From Sphingomonas changnyeongensis (GTDB lineage Bacteria; Pseudomonadota; Alphaproteobacteria; Sphingomonadales; Sphingomonadaceae), in contig NZ_CP047895.1 in assembly GCF_009913435.1 (NCBI RefSeq), forward strand, positions 1,806,501 through 1,870,500: a stretch of 64,000 nucleotides of DNA, given 5' to 3'. Shown one piece after another: positions 34,389 through 44,592 of this stretch. A program made the position numbers and the translations under genes. The first letter of the stretch is position 1. Every line of letters begins with the position of its first letter. Under the pieces are notes generated by a model. It was given only the letters and a program-made list of their open reading frames with translations. It was not told where the DNA came from and made no database searches.

Positions 34389-36053
34389 TCAGGCGCTCAG
34401 CCGGTCGACCGGGGGCAAAGCGGCCGGCTCGGACGGCACCGCCCGGCGCAGCGCCTCGCCGCGTTCGTCGCCGCGCAGCGCCGGGAGCAGATTCTGTTCG
34501 GCGAGCAGCGCGCGCACCTGGCCGACATCCATCGGCTTGCCGAACACCCAGCCCTGCGCCTTGTGGCAGCCAAGTTCGCGCATGTGGCGCTCGATGGCCG
34601 GCGTCTCGACGCCTTCGGCGGTCACCGGCAGGCCGAGGCTGTCGCTGAGCCTGGTGATCGCGTTGACGATCGCCGCGCTTTCGCTGCTGCTGCCGATCGA
34701 GGTGACGAAGCTGCGGTCGATCTTGATCCGGTCGAACGGCAGCGCGCGCAGATGCGACAGCGACGAATAGCCGGTGCCGAAATCATCAAGCGCGATGCGC
34801 ACGCCCTGGTTCTTCAGGCTGCCGATGATCGACTGGGCGACGCCCAGATTTTCAAACAGCGCGCTTTCGGTGATCTCCACCTCCAGCCGGCTGGCCGGAA
34901 AGCCGGTTTCGACGAGCAGCTTGACGATCTTCTGCGCCAGCCACGGATCCTTGAGCTGGCTGGGCGCGATGTTGACCGACAGGGTGAGCGAAGGATCCCA
35001 GCTTTTCGCCTCTTCAAACGCCTGGCGCATCACCGACATCGACAGGTCGGCGATCAGCCCGGTTTCCTCGGCGATCGGGATGAAGATGTCGGGCGGCACG
35101 ATGCCCCGGCTCGGGTGCCGCCAGCGCGCGAGCATTTCAAAGCCGTGCAGCTGGCCGGTCGCGAGATCGATCTGCTGTTCGTAGAATGGCACGAACTGGC
35201 CGAGCGGAATGCCCTCGCGCATCCCGATCTCCAGCGCGTTGCGCGTCGACAGCTCGCGCTCCATCGAGGCGTCGAACCAGCTGAACCGGTGCCGCCCGGC
35301 ATTTTTCGACGCATACATGGCGATATCGGCACGGCGCATCAGCGCATCGACGGTGTCGGACTGGTCCTCGATCACCGCCAGCCCGATCGACGCGCCGACA
35401 TGAACGGCGGCCCCGCCCGTGTCCATCTGGCCGCCAAGCCGGGCGAGCAGCTGATCGGCAAAGGCCTCTGCCAGATCGGTCTGGCCGGCGGGCACCGTCA
35501 TCAGCACGGCAAACTCGTCACCGCCCAGCCGCGCGGCGCGGGCATCGGGCGGCAGGTGCGCGTCGATGATCCGCGCGACAAAGGTGAGCGCCGCATCGCC
35601 GATGGCATGGCCGTTCACGTCATTGATCGTCTTGAAGTGATCGAGGTCGAGAACCACCAGCACCGCGGCCTGGCCGTGGCGGCGGGCGCGGTCGATCATC
35701 TGCGCGGCGGCGGCGAGAAAGGCGACGCGGTTGTGGAGGCCGGTCAGCGGATCCTGCGAGGCGAGCGCCTGCACCCGCGCCTCGGCGATGGCGCGTTCGC
35801 GCACCTCGCGGCGCAGATCGGCATAGCGCCGCCAGCCGAACAGCAGCAGGGCGATGTTGAGGATGAGCGCGGTCGCCAGCACCTGATCCGAACCGTCGCG
35901 GCCGATCACGCTCACCGCCTCGGACAGCACCGGGCCGCTCAGGCCGACCAGCATGATCGCGGCGGCGACGGTCACCCCGCCGGCAAGCAGATCGCGGCGG
36001 GCGGTGCCCAGCGCATCCTGCCGCCCAACTTCCTCAAACGCCTCGTCGCGCAT
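34389..36053 (-). CDS. Membrane-anchored GGDEF-EAL protein
   Basis: c-di-GMP turnover protein of 554 residues. Two membrane segments (about 22-47 and 56-74) precede a GGDEF domain (98-265, GGDEF intact at 177-181, no clear RxxD inhibitory site) and an EAL domain (275-535). The EAL signature is EML (306-308), with N361, E396, DDFGTG (423-428) and K444 present, so phosphodiesterase activity is plausible. Which activity dominates cannot be told. It lies alone, near a second GGDEF gene at 38.8 kb and a PilZ gene at 53.1 kb. Confidence 0.9.
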   Translation of the reverse strand: MRDEAFEEVGRQDALGTARRDLLAGGVTVAAAIMLVGLSGPVLSEAVSVIGRDGSDQVLATALILNIALLLFGWRRYADLRREVRERAIAEARVQALASQDPLTGLHNRVAFLAAAAQMIDRARRHGQAAVLVVLDLDHFKTINDVNGHAIGDAALTFVARIIDAHLPPDARAARLGGDEFAVLMTVPAGQTDLAEAFADQLLARLGGQMDTGGAAVHVGASIGLAVIEDQSDTVDALMRRADIAMYASKNAGRHRFSWFDASMERELSTRNALEIGMREGIPLGQFVPFYEQQIDLATGQLHGFEMLARWRHPSRGIVPPDIFIPIAEETGLIADLSMSVMRQAFEEAKSWDPSLTLSVNIAPSQLKDPWLAQKIVKLLVETGFPASRLEVEITESALFENLGVAQSIIGSLKNQGVRIALDDFGTGYSSLSHLRALPFDRIKIDRSFVTSIGSSSESAAIVNAITRLSDSLGLPVTAEGVETPAIERHMRELGCHKAQGWVFGKPMDVGQVRALLAEQNLLPALRGDERGEALRRAVPSEPAALPPVDRLSA

Positions 36054-36153
36054 GGCACCGGCCTGTCATCAAAGGTCGGGGAACCGTGCCAGCGCGGGAT
36101 GTAGGAAGCGTTAAATGGAAGGATTAAGGCCGGGCCGGCGCACCCGTCCGGCC

Positions 36154-37112
36154 TTAATAACCAAGATCGAGATCGACCCGGTTCATCAGCGGTTCGCCCG
36201 CGCGGTAGCGGGCGAGATTGTCGAGGAACAGCTGCCCGGCGCGCGCGAACATGCGGGTCTGGGCGCGGCCCGACAGATGCATGGTGATGAGCGCGTTGGG
36301 CGCGGTCCATAGCGGGTGGCCGGCGGGCAAAGGTTCGGGATCGGTCACGTCCAGATGCGCCCCGCGATGCCGCCCGTTGCAAGTGCGGTGACCAGCGCAT
36401 CCTGATCGACCAGCGACCCGCGCCCGATATTGACCAGCCGGGCATCGGGCCGCATCGCCCGCAGCTCCGCCGCGCCGATCATCGCGCCGGTTTCCGCCGT
36501 CGCCGGGGCGGCCAGGATCACCCAGTCGAACGTGCCCAGCCGCGCCCGCCAGTCGCCGGGGCCGATAATCTCGGTGCCGTCCGCGCCGGCCGGTTCCGTA
36601 GGGGGCGAGCGGCGCACGCCGGTCAGCTTCATCCCGAACCCGCCGAGAATCTGGCCGATCCGGCGGCCGATCGCGCCATAGCCGATGATGAGCGCGCGCG
36701 CGCCTTCCAGCTCGACCTTGCCGGGCGAATCGCGCAGCCATTCTTGCCGGTCGCCGGCGCGCACCACGGCGGGAAAATCCTTCGCCAGCGCCAGCATGCC
36801 GAGCACCGCATATTCGGCGACCGCATTGGTGTTGACCCCGACCCCGTTGGTCAGAACGGTGCCGCGCGCCTTCAGCAGATCGAGCGGAAACGCATCGAGC
36901 CCGGCATAGATGGTCGTCACCCAGCGCAGCTTTTCGCCCAGCGCGATCGCCCGGCCGGTATGGCCGGGCACCTGCATGTCCAGCCAGCCAATCTCGGCCT
37001 CCGGCGCCATGCGATAGGCATCTTCGGCGGTGCCGAACCACAAAGGCTCGACATCGGCGGGCAGATGCGGCTCCAGCAGCGGCCGGGCGGGGGCGGGCAG
37101 AACGACGATCAT
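36154..37112 (-). CDS. D-2-hydroxyacid dehydrogenase family protein (one-base frameshift)
   Basis: NAD(P)-dependent oxidoreductase related to phosphoglycerate dehydrogenase. The substrate domain comes first (WVTTIYAGLDAFPLDLL), then the Rossmann motif IIGYGAIGRRIGQILGGFG and VNIGRGSLVDQDAL. The C-terminal end (AHLDVTDPEPLPAGHPLW, then HLSG as the His region) is in another frame. One base added to the four-C run at 36360-36363 rejoins it, giving about 319 residues. It overlaps cysS by ATGA. The substrate is unknown. Confidence 0.85.
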
Positions 37113-38548
37113 GCGCTCTCTCCCCGTGGCGCGTCGGCGGACAGGATCCAGTCCCAGCCCAGCGGATCGCCGTCCATCACCTCGACGCCCGCCTGGTTGA
37201 GCGTGTCGCGGATGCGGTCGGATTCGGCAAAATCCTTTGCCGCCCGCGCCGCCTGGCGCGCGGCCATCATGGCGTCGATCCGGGCTTCGTCGATCGCGGC
37301 ATCGGCCGGGCGCACGCGCAGCGCCGCGCGGTCGATCGCGAACAGCTGCAGCCCCAGCGCCTCGTCCATCCGCGCCGCCGCCGCGCGCCGTTCCGCCGGG
37401 GCGGCCTGTTTCATCGTCAGCACCGCCTCGAGCTGGGTGAGCGCGAGCGGGGTGTTGAGATCGTCGCTGAGCGCCGCATCGAATGCCGCCATCGCGGCGA
37501 CCAGCGCCGGGGTCTTGATCTCCGCCGCCATGGTGTCGCCGAGCCTGGCCGCCGCCATCACCATGCGCTTCAGCCGGGTGAGCGCGGCGGCCAGGCTCGG
37601 CCAGCTGAACTCCAGTTCCGACCGGTAATGCGCCTGCAGGCACATCAGCCGGTAGGCGAGCGGGTGAAAGCCCCGGTCGACGAGCAGTTGCAGGCGCAGA
37701 AACTCCCCGCTCGACTTCGACATCTTGCCGCCACGGTCTATCAGGAAATTGTTGTGCATCCAGATGCGCGCGCCGCTGTCATGGCTGGCGCAGCGCGCCT
37801 GGTTCTGCGCGATTTCGTTGGGGTGGTGGATTTCGCGGTGGTCGATGCCGCCGGTATGGATGTCGAACGGCAGTCCGAGCTCGGCCTCCGACATCACCGA
37901 ACATTCAAGGTGCCAGCCAGGCGCGCCCCGGCCCCAGGGCGAATCCCATTCCATCTGCCGCGTCTCGCCGGGCGGGGTGCGCCGCCAGATCGCGAAATCC
38001 GACGGGTGGCGCTTGCCCTCAACGCTGTCGATGCGGCCTTCGCCGGCCCCGGTTTCGGCGCGCGCCAGCCGGCCATATTCGGGCACGGTCGAGGTGTCGA
38101 AATACAGCCCGCTGTCGAGCAGATAGCAGTGCCTGTCGGCGATGGTTTCGGCAAAGGCGATCATCGCGGGCACATAATCGGTCGCGATCGTCCATTTGAA
38201 CGGCTGGCGGATATTGAGCCTTGCGATGTCGGCCCAATAGGCCTCGGTATAGTGGCGGGCGATGTCCCATGCCGACTGCCCGGCGCGCTGCGCTGCCTTT
38301 TCCATCTTGTCGTCGCCGGCATCGGCATCCGAGGTCAGATGCCCGACATCGGTGATGTTGATGACGTGGCGCAGCGCAAACCCCTTCCAGCTCAGCACCC
38401 GGCCAAGCGTGTCGGCAAACACATAGGCGCGCATGTTGCCGATATGCTGATAGGCATAGACGGTCGGCCCGCAGGTATAGACCCGCGCTTCCCCCGAATG
38501 GACGGGCGCAAAGGCTTCGGTGCGGCGCGTGAGGCTGTTGAACAGCAT
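37109..38548 (-). CDS. cysS: Cysteinyl-tRNA synthetase
   Basis: Class I aminoacyl-tRNA synthetase, 479 residues. A zinc-binding Cys in VYTCGPTVYAYQHIGNMR, further ligands in WHLECSVMSE and GIDHREIHHPNE, and the KMSKS loop (GGKMSKSSGE) are all visible. The C-terminal helical domain ends in a GVEVMDGDPLGWDW segment. It is the first gene of a two-gene operon with the 2-hydroxyacid dehydrogenase. Confidence 0.95.
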   Translation of the reverse strand: MLFNSLTRRTEAFAPVHSGEARVYTCGPTVYAYQHIGNMRAYVFADTLGRVLSWKGFALRHVINITDVGHLTSDADAGDDKMEKAAQRAGQSAWDIARHYTEAYWADIARLNIRQPFKWTIATDYVPAMIAFAETIADRHCYLLDSGLYFDTSTVPEYGRLARAETGAGEGRIDSVEGKRHPSDFAIWRRTPPGETRQMEWDSPWGRGAPGWHLECSVMSEAELGLPFDIHTGGIDHREIHHPNEIAQNQARCASHDSGARIWMHNNFLIDRGGKMSKSSGEFLRLQLLVDRGFHPLAYRLMCLQAHYRSELEFSWPSLAAALTRLKRMVMAAARLGDTMAAEIKTPALVAAMAAFDAALSDDLNTPLALTQLEAVLTMKQAAPAERRAAAARMDEALGLQLFAIDRAALRVRPADAAIDEARIDAMMAARQAARAAKDFAESDRIRDTLNQAGVEVMDGDPLGWDWILSADAPRGESA

Positions 38549-38819
38549 GAGCGGGCGGTGGTCATGGCCCCGGGGTTATGGGCGTGACCGCTGCCGCGTC
38601 AACCGGTCATGCCGGAGGGGCGATGCAACCGATTGTTCACCCGGGTCAGGCAGGGTATGGGTGGCAGGTCAAGGTGCGGGCAAGCCACCCGGCCGGTCCG
38701 CGCCGCCCAGGCCCGCACCCGCCGGTTCCCGGTCCGGCCTGCCCCTGCCAAGCAAGCCCGTGTCCGGAGACTGTGAGCGCCATTCCCCATCCCGTCCGCA
38801 AGACCCGCCCGGGCGCGCG

Positions 38820-40691
38820 ATGACGCCGGCCCGGTCGCGACTTCGGCACTGGGCGCTGATGGCCGGCATCACGCTCGCCCTCGCGCCGCTGCTGTCGGCG
38901 ACGATCCTCGGGTCGCTGGCGCTGGGTGGCTGGACCGACGGGCCGGCGGTGTTCTGGCCCCCCAATGCGATCGCCCTGTGCGTGTTGATGCTGTCGCCGC
39001 GCACGCGCTGGCCGGCGGTGATCGCCGCCGTGTTCCTGTCATCCTCGGGGACCGACCTGGCGCTCGACGGCCGCATCTGGGCGCTGTCGTTAGGCTATGG
39101 TCTGATCAACGCCAGCCAGGTCTATATCGTCGGGCGGCTGCTGTCGGTGCGCCGGCAATCGCTGGACCTTGAAAGCCTGGCCGGGCTGGGGCGGTTCGTG
39201 ATCGCCGCGCTGGCCGGTTCGCTGTGGGGCGCGATCTGGGCCAGCCTTGCGGCCGCCTTCTGGCTGGGCGATCCGATCATCACGACCGCGCATGACTGGT
39301 TCCTGTCCGACCTGCTGGGGCTGCTGATCGTCACGCCCACGCTGCTGATCGGCTGGACCGCGTGGCGGCGCAGCCTGTCGCTGCCGCCGCGCGATCTGAA
39401 AAACGGCATGCTTGCGCTGGTCGCGCTGGTGCCGGTTGCCGCCTTCGTGTTCGCGCAGGCGCGCTGGCCGCTGTCCTTCATGCTGGTGCCGCTGGTCATG
39501 CACGTCACCTATTGGCTGCGCGGCTTCGGCGCGGCCGCGGCCGCCTGCATCCTGGCGATCATCGGCACGGTCGCGCTGGGCATGGATACCGGGCCGTTTG
39601 TGCTGGTCAGGGGAAGTGACCAGGAACGGGTGCTGGTGTTCCAGCTGTTCCTCGCGCTCACCATATTGTCGGAACTGGCGCTTGCCGCCGTGCTGGGCGA
39701 GCGCGACCGGTTCAGCGCCCGGCTGCGCCGCAGCGAGCGCGAGTTCCGCACCGTCGTCGATGCGGTGTCGGACGTCATCTACCGCACCGACGGGCGCGGC
39801 CGCTGGACCTTTCTCAATCCCGCCTGGGAAACGATGACCGGTTTTTCGACAGCGGAGTCGCTCGGCCAGTCCTATCTGAGCCAGGTGGTGCCCGAAGACC
39901 GCGATACCGTGCTGGCCCGCGCGCGGGGCATGGACACCGGGCTGTTCGATTCGCTGCGCATGCAGCTGCGTTTCCGCCGCCGCGACGGCGGCCAGCGCTG
40001 GGTGGAGGTCAACGCGCACGCGCTGCGCGACGCGGCAGGCGTGGTGACCGGCACTGCCGGCACCATCGTCGACATCTCCGACCGTGTGGCGCTTGCCGCC
40101 CATGCCGATGAGGCGCGGCGGCGTGCCGAGCGCGAGGCGGAGGCCGCCCGGCTGCTGGCGGCGACCGACGAGCTGACCGGGCTGGCGTCGCGCCGGGCGT
40201 TTCTCGACCTGCTCGGGCGCGCGCTTGCCGACCGGGCCGGCAAGGCGGGCGAAGAAGGGGTGGTCCGCGCCGATGCCATGCGCGGGCGGGACCAGCCGGG
40301 CCTCGCCATCGCTTTGTTCGACCTTGATTATTTCAAGCAGGTCAATGACCGGTTCGGCCATCTGGCGGGCGATGATGTGCTGCGCGCCATCGCCCGTGTC
40401 GCCCGCCGCTCGGTGCGTGACAATGATGTGGTCGGGCGGCTGGGGGGCGAGGAGTTTGCCGTGCTGATGCCCGGCGCGACGCTGGCCCAGGCGGTGGCGG
40501 TGGGCGAGCGGCTGCGCGCCGCCTGCGCGGCCGAGGTGCATCCGTCCTGTCCGGGGCTGACGGTGACGGTCAGCCTGGGGGTCGCGGTCGCGCAGCCGGG
40601 CATCGACACGACCGGCCTGTTGCGCGAGGCCGATGCGGCGCTCTATGCGGCGAAGAATGCCGGGCGCAACTGCCTGCGCAGCGCCGCGTAA
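38820..40691 (+). CDS. MASE1-PAS-GGDEF diguanylate cyclase
   Basis: c-di-GMP synthase of 623 residues. The N-terminal MASE1-type membrane region (about 10-300, VFWPPNAIALCVLM, FLSDLLGLLIVTPTLL) has about eight helices. Then come a PAS/PAC domain (about 305-425, DAVSDVIYRTDGRGRWTFLNPAW, GTIVDISDRVALA) and a GGDEF domain with active GGEEF (RLGGEEFAVL). A glycine- and charge-rich insert (KAGEEGVVRADAMRGRD) lies before the FDLDYFKQVND motif. The start at 38820 is chosen because upstream residues are Pro-rich and unlike coding sequence. Confidence 0.9.
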   Translation: MTPARSRLRHWALMAGITLALAPLLSATILGSLALGGWTDGPAVFWPPNAIALCVLMLSPRTRWPAVIAAVFLSSSGTDLALDGRIWALSLGYGLINASQVYIVGRLLSVRRQSLDLESLAGLGRFVIAALAGSLWGAIWASLAAAFWLGDPIITTAHDWFLSDLLGLLIVTPTLLIGWTAWRRSLSLPPRDLKNGMLALVALVPVAAFVFAQARWPLSFMLVPLVMHVTYWLRGFGAAAAACILAIIGTVALGMDTGPFVLVRGSDQERVLVFQLFLALTILSELALAAVLGERDRFSARLRRSEREFRTVVDAVSDVIYRTDGRGRWTFLNPAWETMTGFSTAESLGQSYLSQVVPEDRDTVLARARGMDTGLFDSLRMQLRFRRRDGGQRWVEVNAHALRDAAGVVTGTAGTIVDISDRVALAAHADEARRRAEREAEAARLLAATDELTGLASRRAFLDLLGRALADRAGKAGEEGVVRADAMRGRDQPGLAIALFDLDYFKQVNDRFGHLAGDDVLRAIARVARRSVRDNDVVGRLGGEEFAVLMPGATLAQAVAVGERLRAACAAEVHPSCPGLTVTVSLGVAVAQPGIDTTGLLREADAALYAAKNAGRNCLRSAA

Positions 40692-40718
40692 ATGCCGATG
40701 CGGGCCGCCTGCGCCGCA

Positions 40719-40747
40719 TTGACTCCGGGGTGCCGCGCGGCTAACGG
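40719..40747 (+). promoter_or_regulatory. Promoter for rpmH
   Basis: TTGACT (40719-40724) and TAACGG (40742-40747) with a 17-base spacer, placing the start near 40754. Confidence 0.5.
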
Positions 40748-40761
40748 GACGCGGTGAAGTG

Positions 40762-40787
40762 GCCGCCTGTGCTTGGGCGGCTTTTTT
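40762..40787 (+). terminator. Terminator-like hairpin in the rpmH leader
   Basis: GCCGCC (40762-40767) pairs with GGCGGC (40776-40781), followed by T6. It could end the upstream cyclase transcript, but it also lies downstream of the likely rpmH promoter and only 25 nt before the ATG, so rpmH transcripts would contain it. Confidence 0.6.
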
Positions 40788-40812
40788 GTTCAGATTTGTT
40801 GAGGAATGAGCG

Positions 40813-40947
40813 ATGAAGCGCACGTTTCAGCCGAGCAACCTGGTTCGCAAGCGGCGCCACGGTTTCCGCGCCCGCATGGCGACGGTCGGCGGCCGCAAGG
40901 TGATCGCGGCGCGCCGCGCCCGCGGTCGCAAGACGCTGTCGGCCTGA
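40813..40947 (+). CDS. rpmH: 50S ribosomal protein L34
   Basis: A 44-residue protein, [18 protein letters not shown] at the start and ARGRKTLSA at the end, the invariant L34 pattern. GAGGAA precedes the ATG. It begins the conserved rpmH-rnpA-yidD-yidC-engB run. Confidence 0.97.
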   Translation: MKRTFQPSNLVRKRRHGFRARMATVGGRKVIAARRARGRKTLSA

Positions 40948-40973
40948 CCGGGCAGGACCCCGGCGCGGGCGGG

Positions 40974-41468
40974 ATGACCCCGGCCGCGCCCCGCAGCGCG
41001 GCCATGGTGCCCGCCGGTCAGGGGGAAAAAGCCGGCCAGGAAAAAGAAACCGGTGCGCATCCGGCCATTGGTGCGGGCGGTGCGCCGGTCCTGACGATCA
41101 CGCGCCGGGCCGATTTTCTGGCTGCCAATGCGGGGCTTCGCGTGCCGATGCCCGGCTTTGTGTTGCTCGTCCGCCCGCGCGGCGATGGCGATCCTGCCAT
41201 GCGCCTGGGCATTACCGTCACCAAGAAGATCGGCGGCGCGGTCGTCCGCAACCGGATGAAGCGCCGGTTCCGCGCGCTTGCGCGGCAGATGCTGCCAACG
41301 GGCGGCATGGCCGGTGCCGATCATGTGCTGATCGGCCGTCAAGGCGGGGTCGAGCGGGCGTTCGACCGGCTTCAGAGCGAACTCGCCAAGGCACTTGGCC
41401 GGGTGGCGCGCGGCGAGGTGGCGCCCGATGGCGGGCGGCGCGGTCCGCCGCGCGGCCGGGCGCGCTGA
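40974..41468 (+). CDS. rnpA: Ribonuclease P protein component
   Basis: Protein subunit of RNase P for tRNA 5' processing. 164 residues from the ATG at 40974. The core is [13 protein letters not shown], then [20 protein letters not shown], the RNA-binding RNR motif. An N-terminal extension of about 45 residues and a basic Gly-rich tail are unusual; the ATG at 41004 is an alternative start. It lies 26 bp after rpmH. Confidence 0.93.
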   Translation: MTPAAPRSAAMVPAGQGEKAGQEKETGAHPAIGAGGAPVLTITRRADFLAANAGLRVPMPGFVLLVRPRGDGDPAMRLGITVTKKIGGAVVRNRMKRRFRALARQMLPTGGMAGADHVLIGRQGGVERAFDRLQSELAKALGRVARGEVAPDGGRRGPPRGRAR

Positions 41469-41469
41469 C

Positions 41470-41778
41470 ATGGCAGAGGCGGGTGAAGACAGTTCGGCCC
41501 CAGACGGTGCAGGCAAGGCCGGTGCGGCCGAGGCCGGATCAGGCCCGCCGGATGCGGGCAGGGGCGGGACGGCGCGGCTGCTGATCGGGCTCGCCCGGCT
41601 GTGGCAGCGTTATCCCTCGGCCATGCTGCCGCCGACCTGCCGCTATCTTCCGTCCTGTTCGGCCTATGCAATCGAGGCGGTTGAGCGCTATGGCGCTGCA
41701 CGCGGCGGCTGGCTGGCGCTGAAACGCGTCTGCCGCTGTCACCCCCTTGGCGGGCACGGCTATGACCCCGTACCCTGA
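41470..41778 (+). CDS. yidD: Membrane protein insertion efficiency factor YidD
   Basis: A small membrane-associated protein that aids YidC. 102 residues. The conserved core is [22 protein letters not shown], with [17 protein letters not shown] at the end (shown in pieces: [10 protein letters not shown] and CHPLGGHG). The N-terminal third is an Ala/Gly-rich extension. It starts one base after the rnpA stop. Confidence 0.94.
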   Translation: MAEAGEDSSAPDGAGKAGAAEAGSGPPDAGRGGTARLLIGLARLWQRYPSAMLPPTCRYLPSCSAYAIEAVERYGAARGGWLALKRVCRCHPLGGHGYDPVP

Positions 41779-41822
41779 CGTCCCGGTCCCCGACCGGATA
41801 TGTCCTTGATTGGAGCGGTTGC

Positions 41823-43541
41823 TTGGAAAATCAGCGCAACATGATCCTGGCTCTGGTGCTGTCGGCCATGGTGCTGTTCGGCTGGAGCGCGCTGTCGGAT
41901 CGTTTCTTCCCCACTGCCGCCCCCAAGAACGGCCGGCCGACCGCGGCCGCCGCGCCGGGTGCGATCCCGACGCCCGCCGTCGTCCGTGCGCTGCGCCCGC
42001 GCGAGGCGGTGTTGCGCGACAGCCCGCGCGTGCGCATCGACACGCCGGCGGTCGCCGGATCGATCAACCTCAAGGGCGCGCGGCTCGACGATCTGGTGCT
42101 CAAGGAGCATGACGAAACGATCGCGCGGGGCGCGCCGCCGGTGCGGCTGCTGTCGCCCGAAGGCGCGGCCCGCGCGGCGTTCGCGACCTTTGGCTGGACC
42201 GGCGAGGGTGCGGCGCTGCCCGGCGGCGACACGCTGTGGCAGGCCGATGGCACGCTGCTCGCGCCCGGCCGCGCGGTCACGCTCAGCTGGACGAACGGCA
42301 CCGGGCAGATTTTCCGCATCCGCCTGTCGATCGATGCCAACTACATGATTTCGGCTGAACAGAGCGTCGCCAATGGCGGGGCCGGCCCGGTTGCGGTGCG
42401 GGCCTTCTCGCTCATCCGCCGCACCGGCGAATCGGTCGATCCCGACACCTGGACGATCCATACCGGCCCGGTCGGCGTGTTCGACGGCGTCGCGCAATAT
42501 GACGTCAATTACCCCGATCTCGACGCCAGCGGCAGCGCCGGGCGCAGCTTTGCGACCACCGGCGGCTGGCTGGGCTTTACCGACAAATACTGGCTGACCG
42601 CGCTTGCCCCGGCACCGGGCGCGCGCGTCGATGCAAGCTTCCGGGCAACTGGCGGAGAGGGCGGCAACAAGGGCTATATCGCCGCCTTCACCCCGGCCGA
42701 GGCAACCGTGCTTGCGCGCGGCAAGGCGGTGACGACGAGCAGCCGGCTGTTTGCGGGCGCCAAGGAAGTGGCGCTGCTCCAGGCCTATGAGCGCGACCTG
42801 AAGATCACCAACTTCGACAAGGCGATCGACTGGGGCTGGTTCGGCATTGTCGAACGGCCGATCTTCTGGCTGCTCAACTGGCTGTTCAAGGCGGTGGGCA
42901 ATTTCGGCGTCGCCATCATCCTGCTGACGGTCATCGTCCGCGCGCTGATGTTCCCGATCGCCCAGCGCCAGTTCGCGTCGATGGCCGGGATGCGCGCCGT
43001 GCAGCCCAAGGTGAAGGCGCTCCAGGAACGCTATAAGGACGACAAGCCGAAGCTGCAGCAGGAGATGCTGGAGCTTTACCGGCGCGAGAAGATCAATCCT
43101 TTTGCCGGCTGCCTGCCGATCGTCCTCCAGATCCCGGTCTTCTACGCGCTCTACAAGGTGCTGATGCTGACGACCGAGATGCGCCACCAGCCGTTCGTGC
43201 TGTGGATCAGGGATTTGTCGGCCCCCGATCCGCTGACCCCGGTCAACCTGTTCGGCCTGCTGCCGTTCACGCCGCCGGCCTTCCTCGCGCTGGGCGTGCT
43301 GCCGATCCTGCTCGGCATCACCATGTATGTGCAGTTCCGCCTCAACCCGGCGCAGATGGACCCCGTGCAGCAGCAGGTGTTCTCGATCATGCCCTGGGTG
43401 TTCATGTTCATCATGGCCCCGTTTGCCGCCGGGCTGCAGCTCTACTGGGTGGTGTCGAACGTCCTCGCCATCGCCCAGCAATGGTGGCTGTACAAGCAGC
43501 ATCCGGGGCTGAAGAACCAGCCCGGCCCGGTCACCAGCTGA
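41823..43541 (+). CDS. yidC: Membrane protein insertase YidC
   Basis: Inserts membrane proteins alone or with Sec. 572 residues with a TTG start at 41823 (GGAG upstream). The first helix is [15 protein letters not shown], then a large periplasmic domain (about 60-330), then the conserved core ([59 protein letters not shown]). The order and length match Gram-negative YidC. Confidence 0.95.
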   Translation: MENQRNMILALVLSAMVLFGWSALSDRFFPTAAPKNGRPTAAAAPGAIPTPAVVRALRPREAVLRDSPRVRIDTPAVAGSINLKGARLDDLVLKEHDETIARGAPPVRLLSPEGAARAAFATFGWTGEGAALPGGDTLWQADGTLLAPGRAVTLSWTNGTGQIFRIRLSIDANYMISAEQSVANGGAGPVAVRAFSLIRRTGESVDPDTWTIHTGPVGVFDGVAQYDVNYPDLDASGSAGRSFATTGGWLGFTDKYWLTALAPAPGARVDASFRATGGEGGNKGYIAAFTPAEATVLARGKAVTTSSRLFAGAKEVALLQAYERDLKITNFDKAIDWGWFGIVERPIFWLLNWLFKAVGNFGVAIILLTVIVRALMFPIAQRQFASMAGMRAVQPKVKALQERYKDDKPKLQQEMLELYRREKINPFAGCLPIVLQIPVFYALYKVLMLTTEMRHQPFVLWIRDLSAPDPLTPVNLFGLLPFTPPAFLALGVLPILLGITMYVQFRLNPAQMDPVQQQVFSIMPWVFMFIMAPFAAGLQLYWVVSNVLAIAQQWWLYKQHPGLKNQPGPVTS

Positions 43542-44266
43542 TGTCCGGGACGGACGGAGATCAGCTGGGGCTCGGGCAGCCGGCAGGCGGACATCTGGCG
43601 GCCGATCAGGCGGCGGATGCCGCCGCCGCGCCGCTCGATCCCGAGCTGGTCGAGGCCGCGCGCCGGCTGTTCGCCGGGCCGGTCACCTTCCTGAAATCGG
43701 CGCCCGAGCTGCGCTTTCTGCCTGAACCCGACACGCCCGAAGTGGCCTTTGCGGGCCGCTCCAATGTCGGCAAATCGTCGCTGCTCAACGCGCTCACCGG
43801 GCGCAACGGCCTGGCGCGCACCTCGAACACGCCGGGGCGGACGCAGGAGCTGAACTTTTTCGATGTCGGCGATCCGATGGTGTTCCGGCTTGTCGACATG
43901 CCCGGCTATGGCTTTGCCAAGGCGCCCAAGGACCTGATCCGCAAATGGCGCTATCTGGTGAACGATTATCTGCGCGGGCGCGCGGTGCTGAAGCGCGTGC
44001 TGGTGCTGGTCGACAGCCGCCACGGGCTGAAGGACGTGGACCGCGAGCTGATGCAGATGCTCGACAAGGCGGCGGTCAGCTACCGGCTGGTGCTGACCAA
44101 GGCCGACAAGGTCAAGGCGAGCGAGCTTGAGGCCGTGCGGGCGGCCACCGCCGCCGAGGCACGCCGCCACCCCGCCGCGCACCCGCATGTGATCGCGACG
44201 TCGAGCGAAAAGGGCGGCGGCATCGCCGAACTGCGCGCCGCCGTGCTGGAGGCGGTGAACGACTGA
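43541..44266 (+). CDS. engB: Ribosome-biogenesis GTPase EngB/YsxC
   Basis: GTPase for large-subunit assembly. 241 residues. G1 is GRSNVGKS, the switch region [14 protein letters not shown]3 DMPGYG and G4 TKADKVK, with ATSSEKGGG as G5-like. An N-terminal extension of about 35 residues precedes the domain. The ATG overlaps the yidC stop by one base (TGATG). Confidence 0.95.
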   Translation: MSGTDGDQLGLGQPAGGHLAADQAADAAAAPLDPELVEAARRLFAGPVTFLKSAPELRFLPEPDTPEVAFAGRSNVGKSSLLNALTGRNGLARTSNTPGRTQELNFFDVGDPMVFRLVDMPGYGFAKAPKDLIRKWRYLVNDYLRGRAVLKRVLVLVDSRHGLKDVDRELMQMLDKAAVSYRLVLTKADKVKASELEAVRAATAAEARRHPAAHPHVIATSSEKGGGIAELRAAVLEAVND

Positions 44267-44280
44267 TTGCCGGGGCTTGC

Positions 44281-44545
44281 TGTTTGCCGCGGCACCGGGA
44301 GTCGTTTGATTGGGAAGAACGGCACCGGGGATTTGTGAATTGGGAAGAACGGCACCGGCCCGCTCCCCCACCCGGCCTCCCATAGCGTATCCTGCCGTTG
44401 GGAGGCCGGGTGGGGGAGCGGGCCGGTGCCGCCCCTGCGCCGCAAGGCGCAGCACAGGTAACTCCGGTGCCGCCCCCGCGCCGAGAGGCGCGCAACAACC
44501 AAGCTCGCCCCTGCGCCGCAAGGCGCAGCACAGAAAACCTTTCCC
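44281..44545. repeat. Composite repeat region C: long palindrome plus modules
   Basis: The core (44350-44382 with 44399-44431) is a perfect 33-bp inverted repeat with the 16-base spacer of region A in reverse complement, so this copy is inverted. The flank with GGGAAGAACGGCACC is duplicated (near 44312 and 44341). Three GCGCC-type modules follow (near 44434, 44475 and 44510). It fills nearly the whole 326-bp gap between engB and the GST gene; no gene is seen there. Confidence 0.9.
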
Positions 44546-44592
44546 AATAACCCCGCTCGACACCCGGTAGCGCGCGCGGCTACACCCCGGCC

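Noticed and set aside
38549-38819. Upstream extension of the MASE1-GGDEF protein to 38520
   Set aside because: The added residues are Pro/Gly/Arg-rich without similarity to any domain and would overlap the start of cysS. The ATG at 38820 directly precedes the first membrane helix. Nothing else was recognised in this gap.
40806-40973. Extension of rnpA upstream over rpmH in another frame
   Set aside because: It overlaps rpmH, which is an unmistakable L34. The ATG at 40974 is sufficient.
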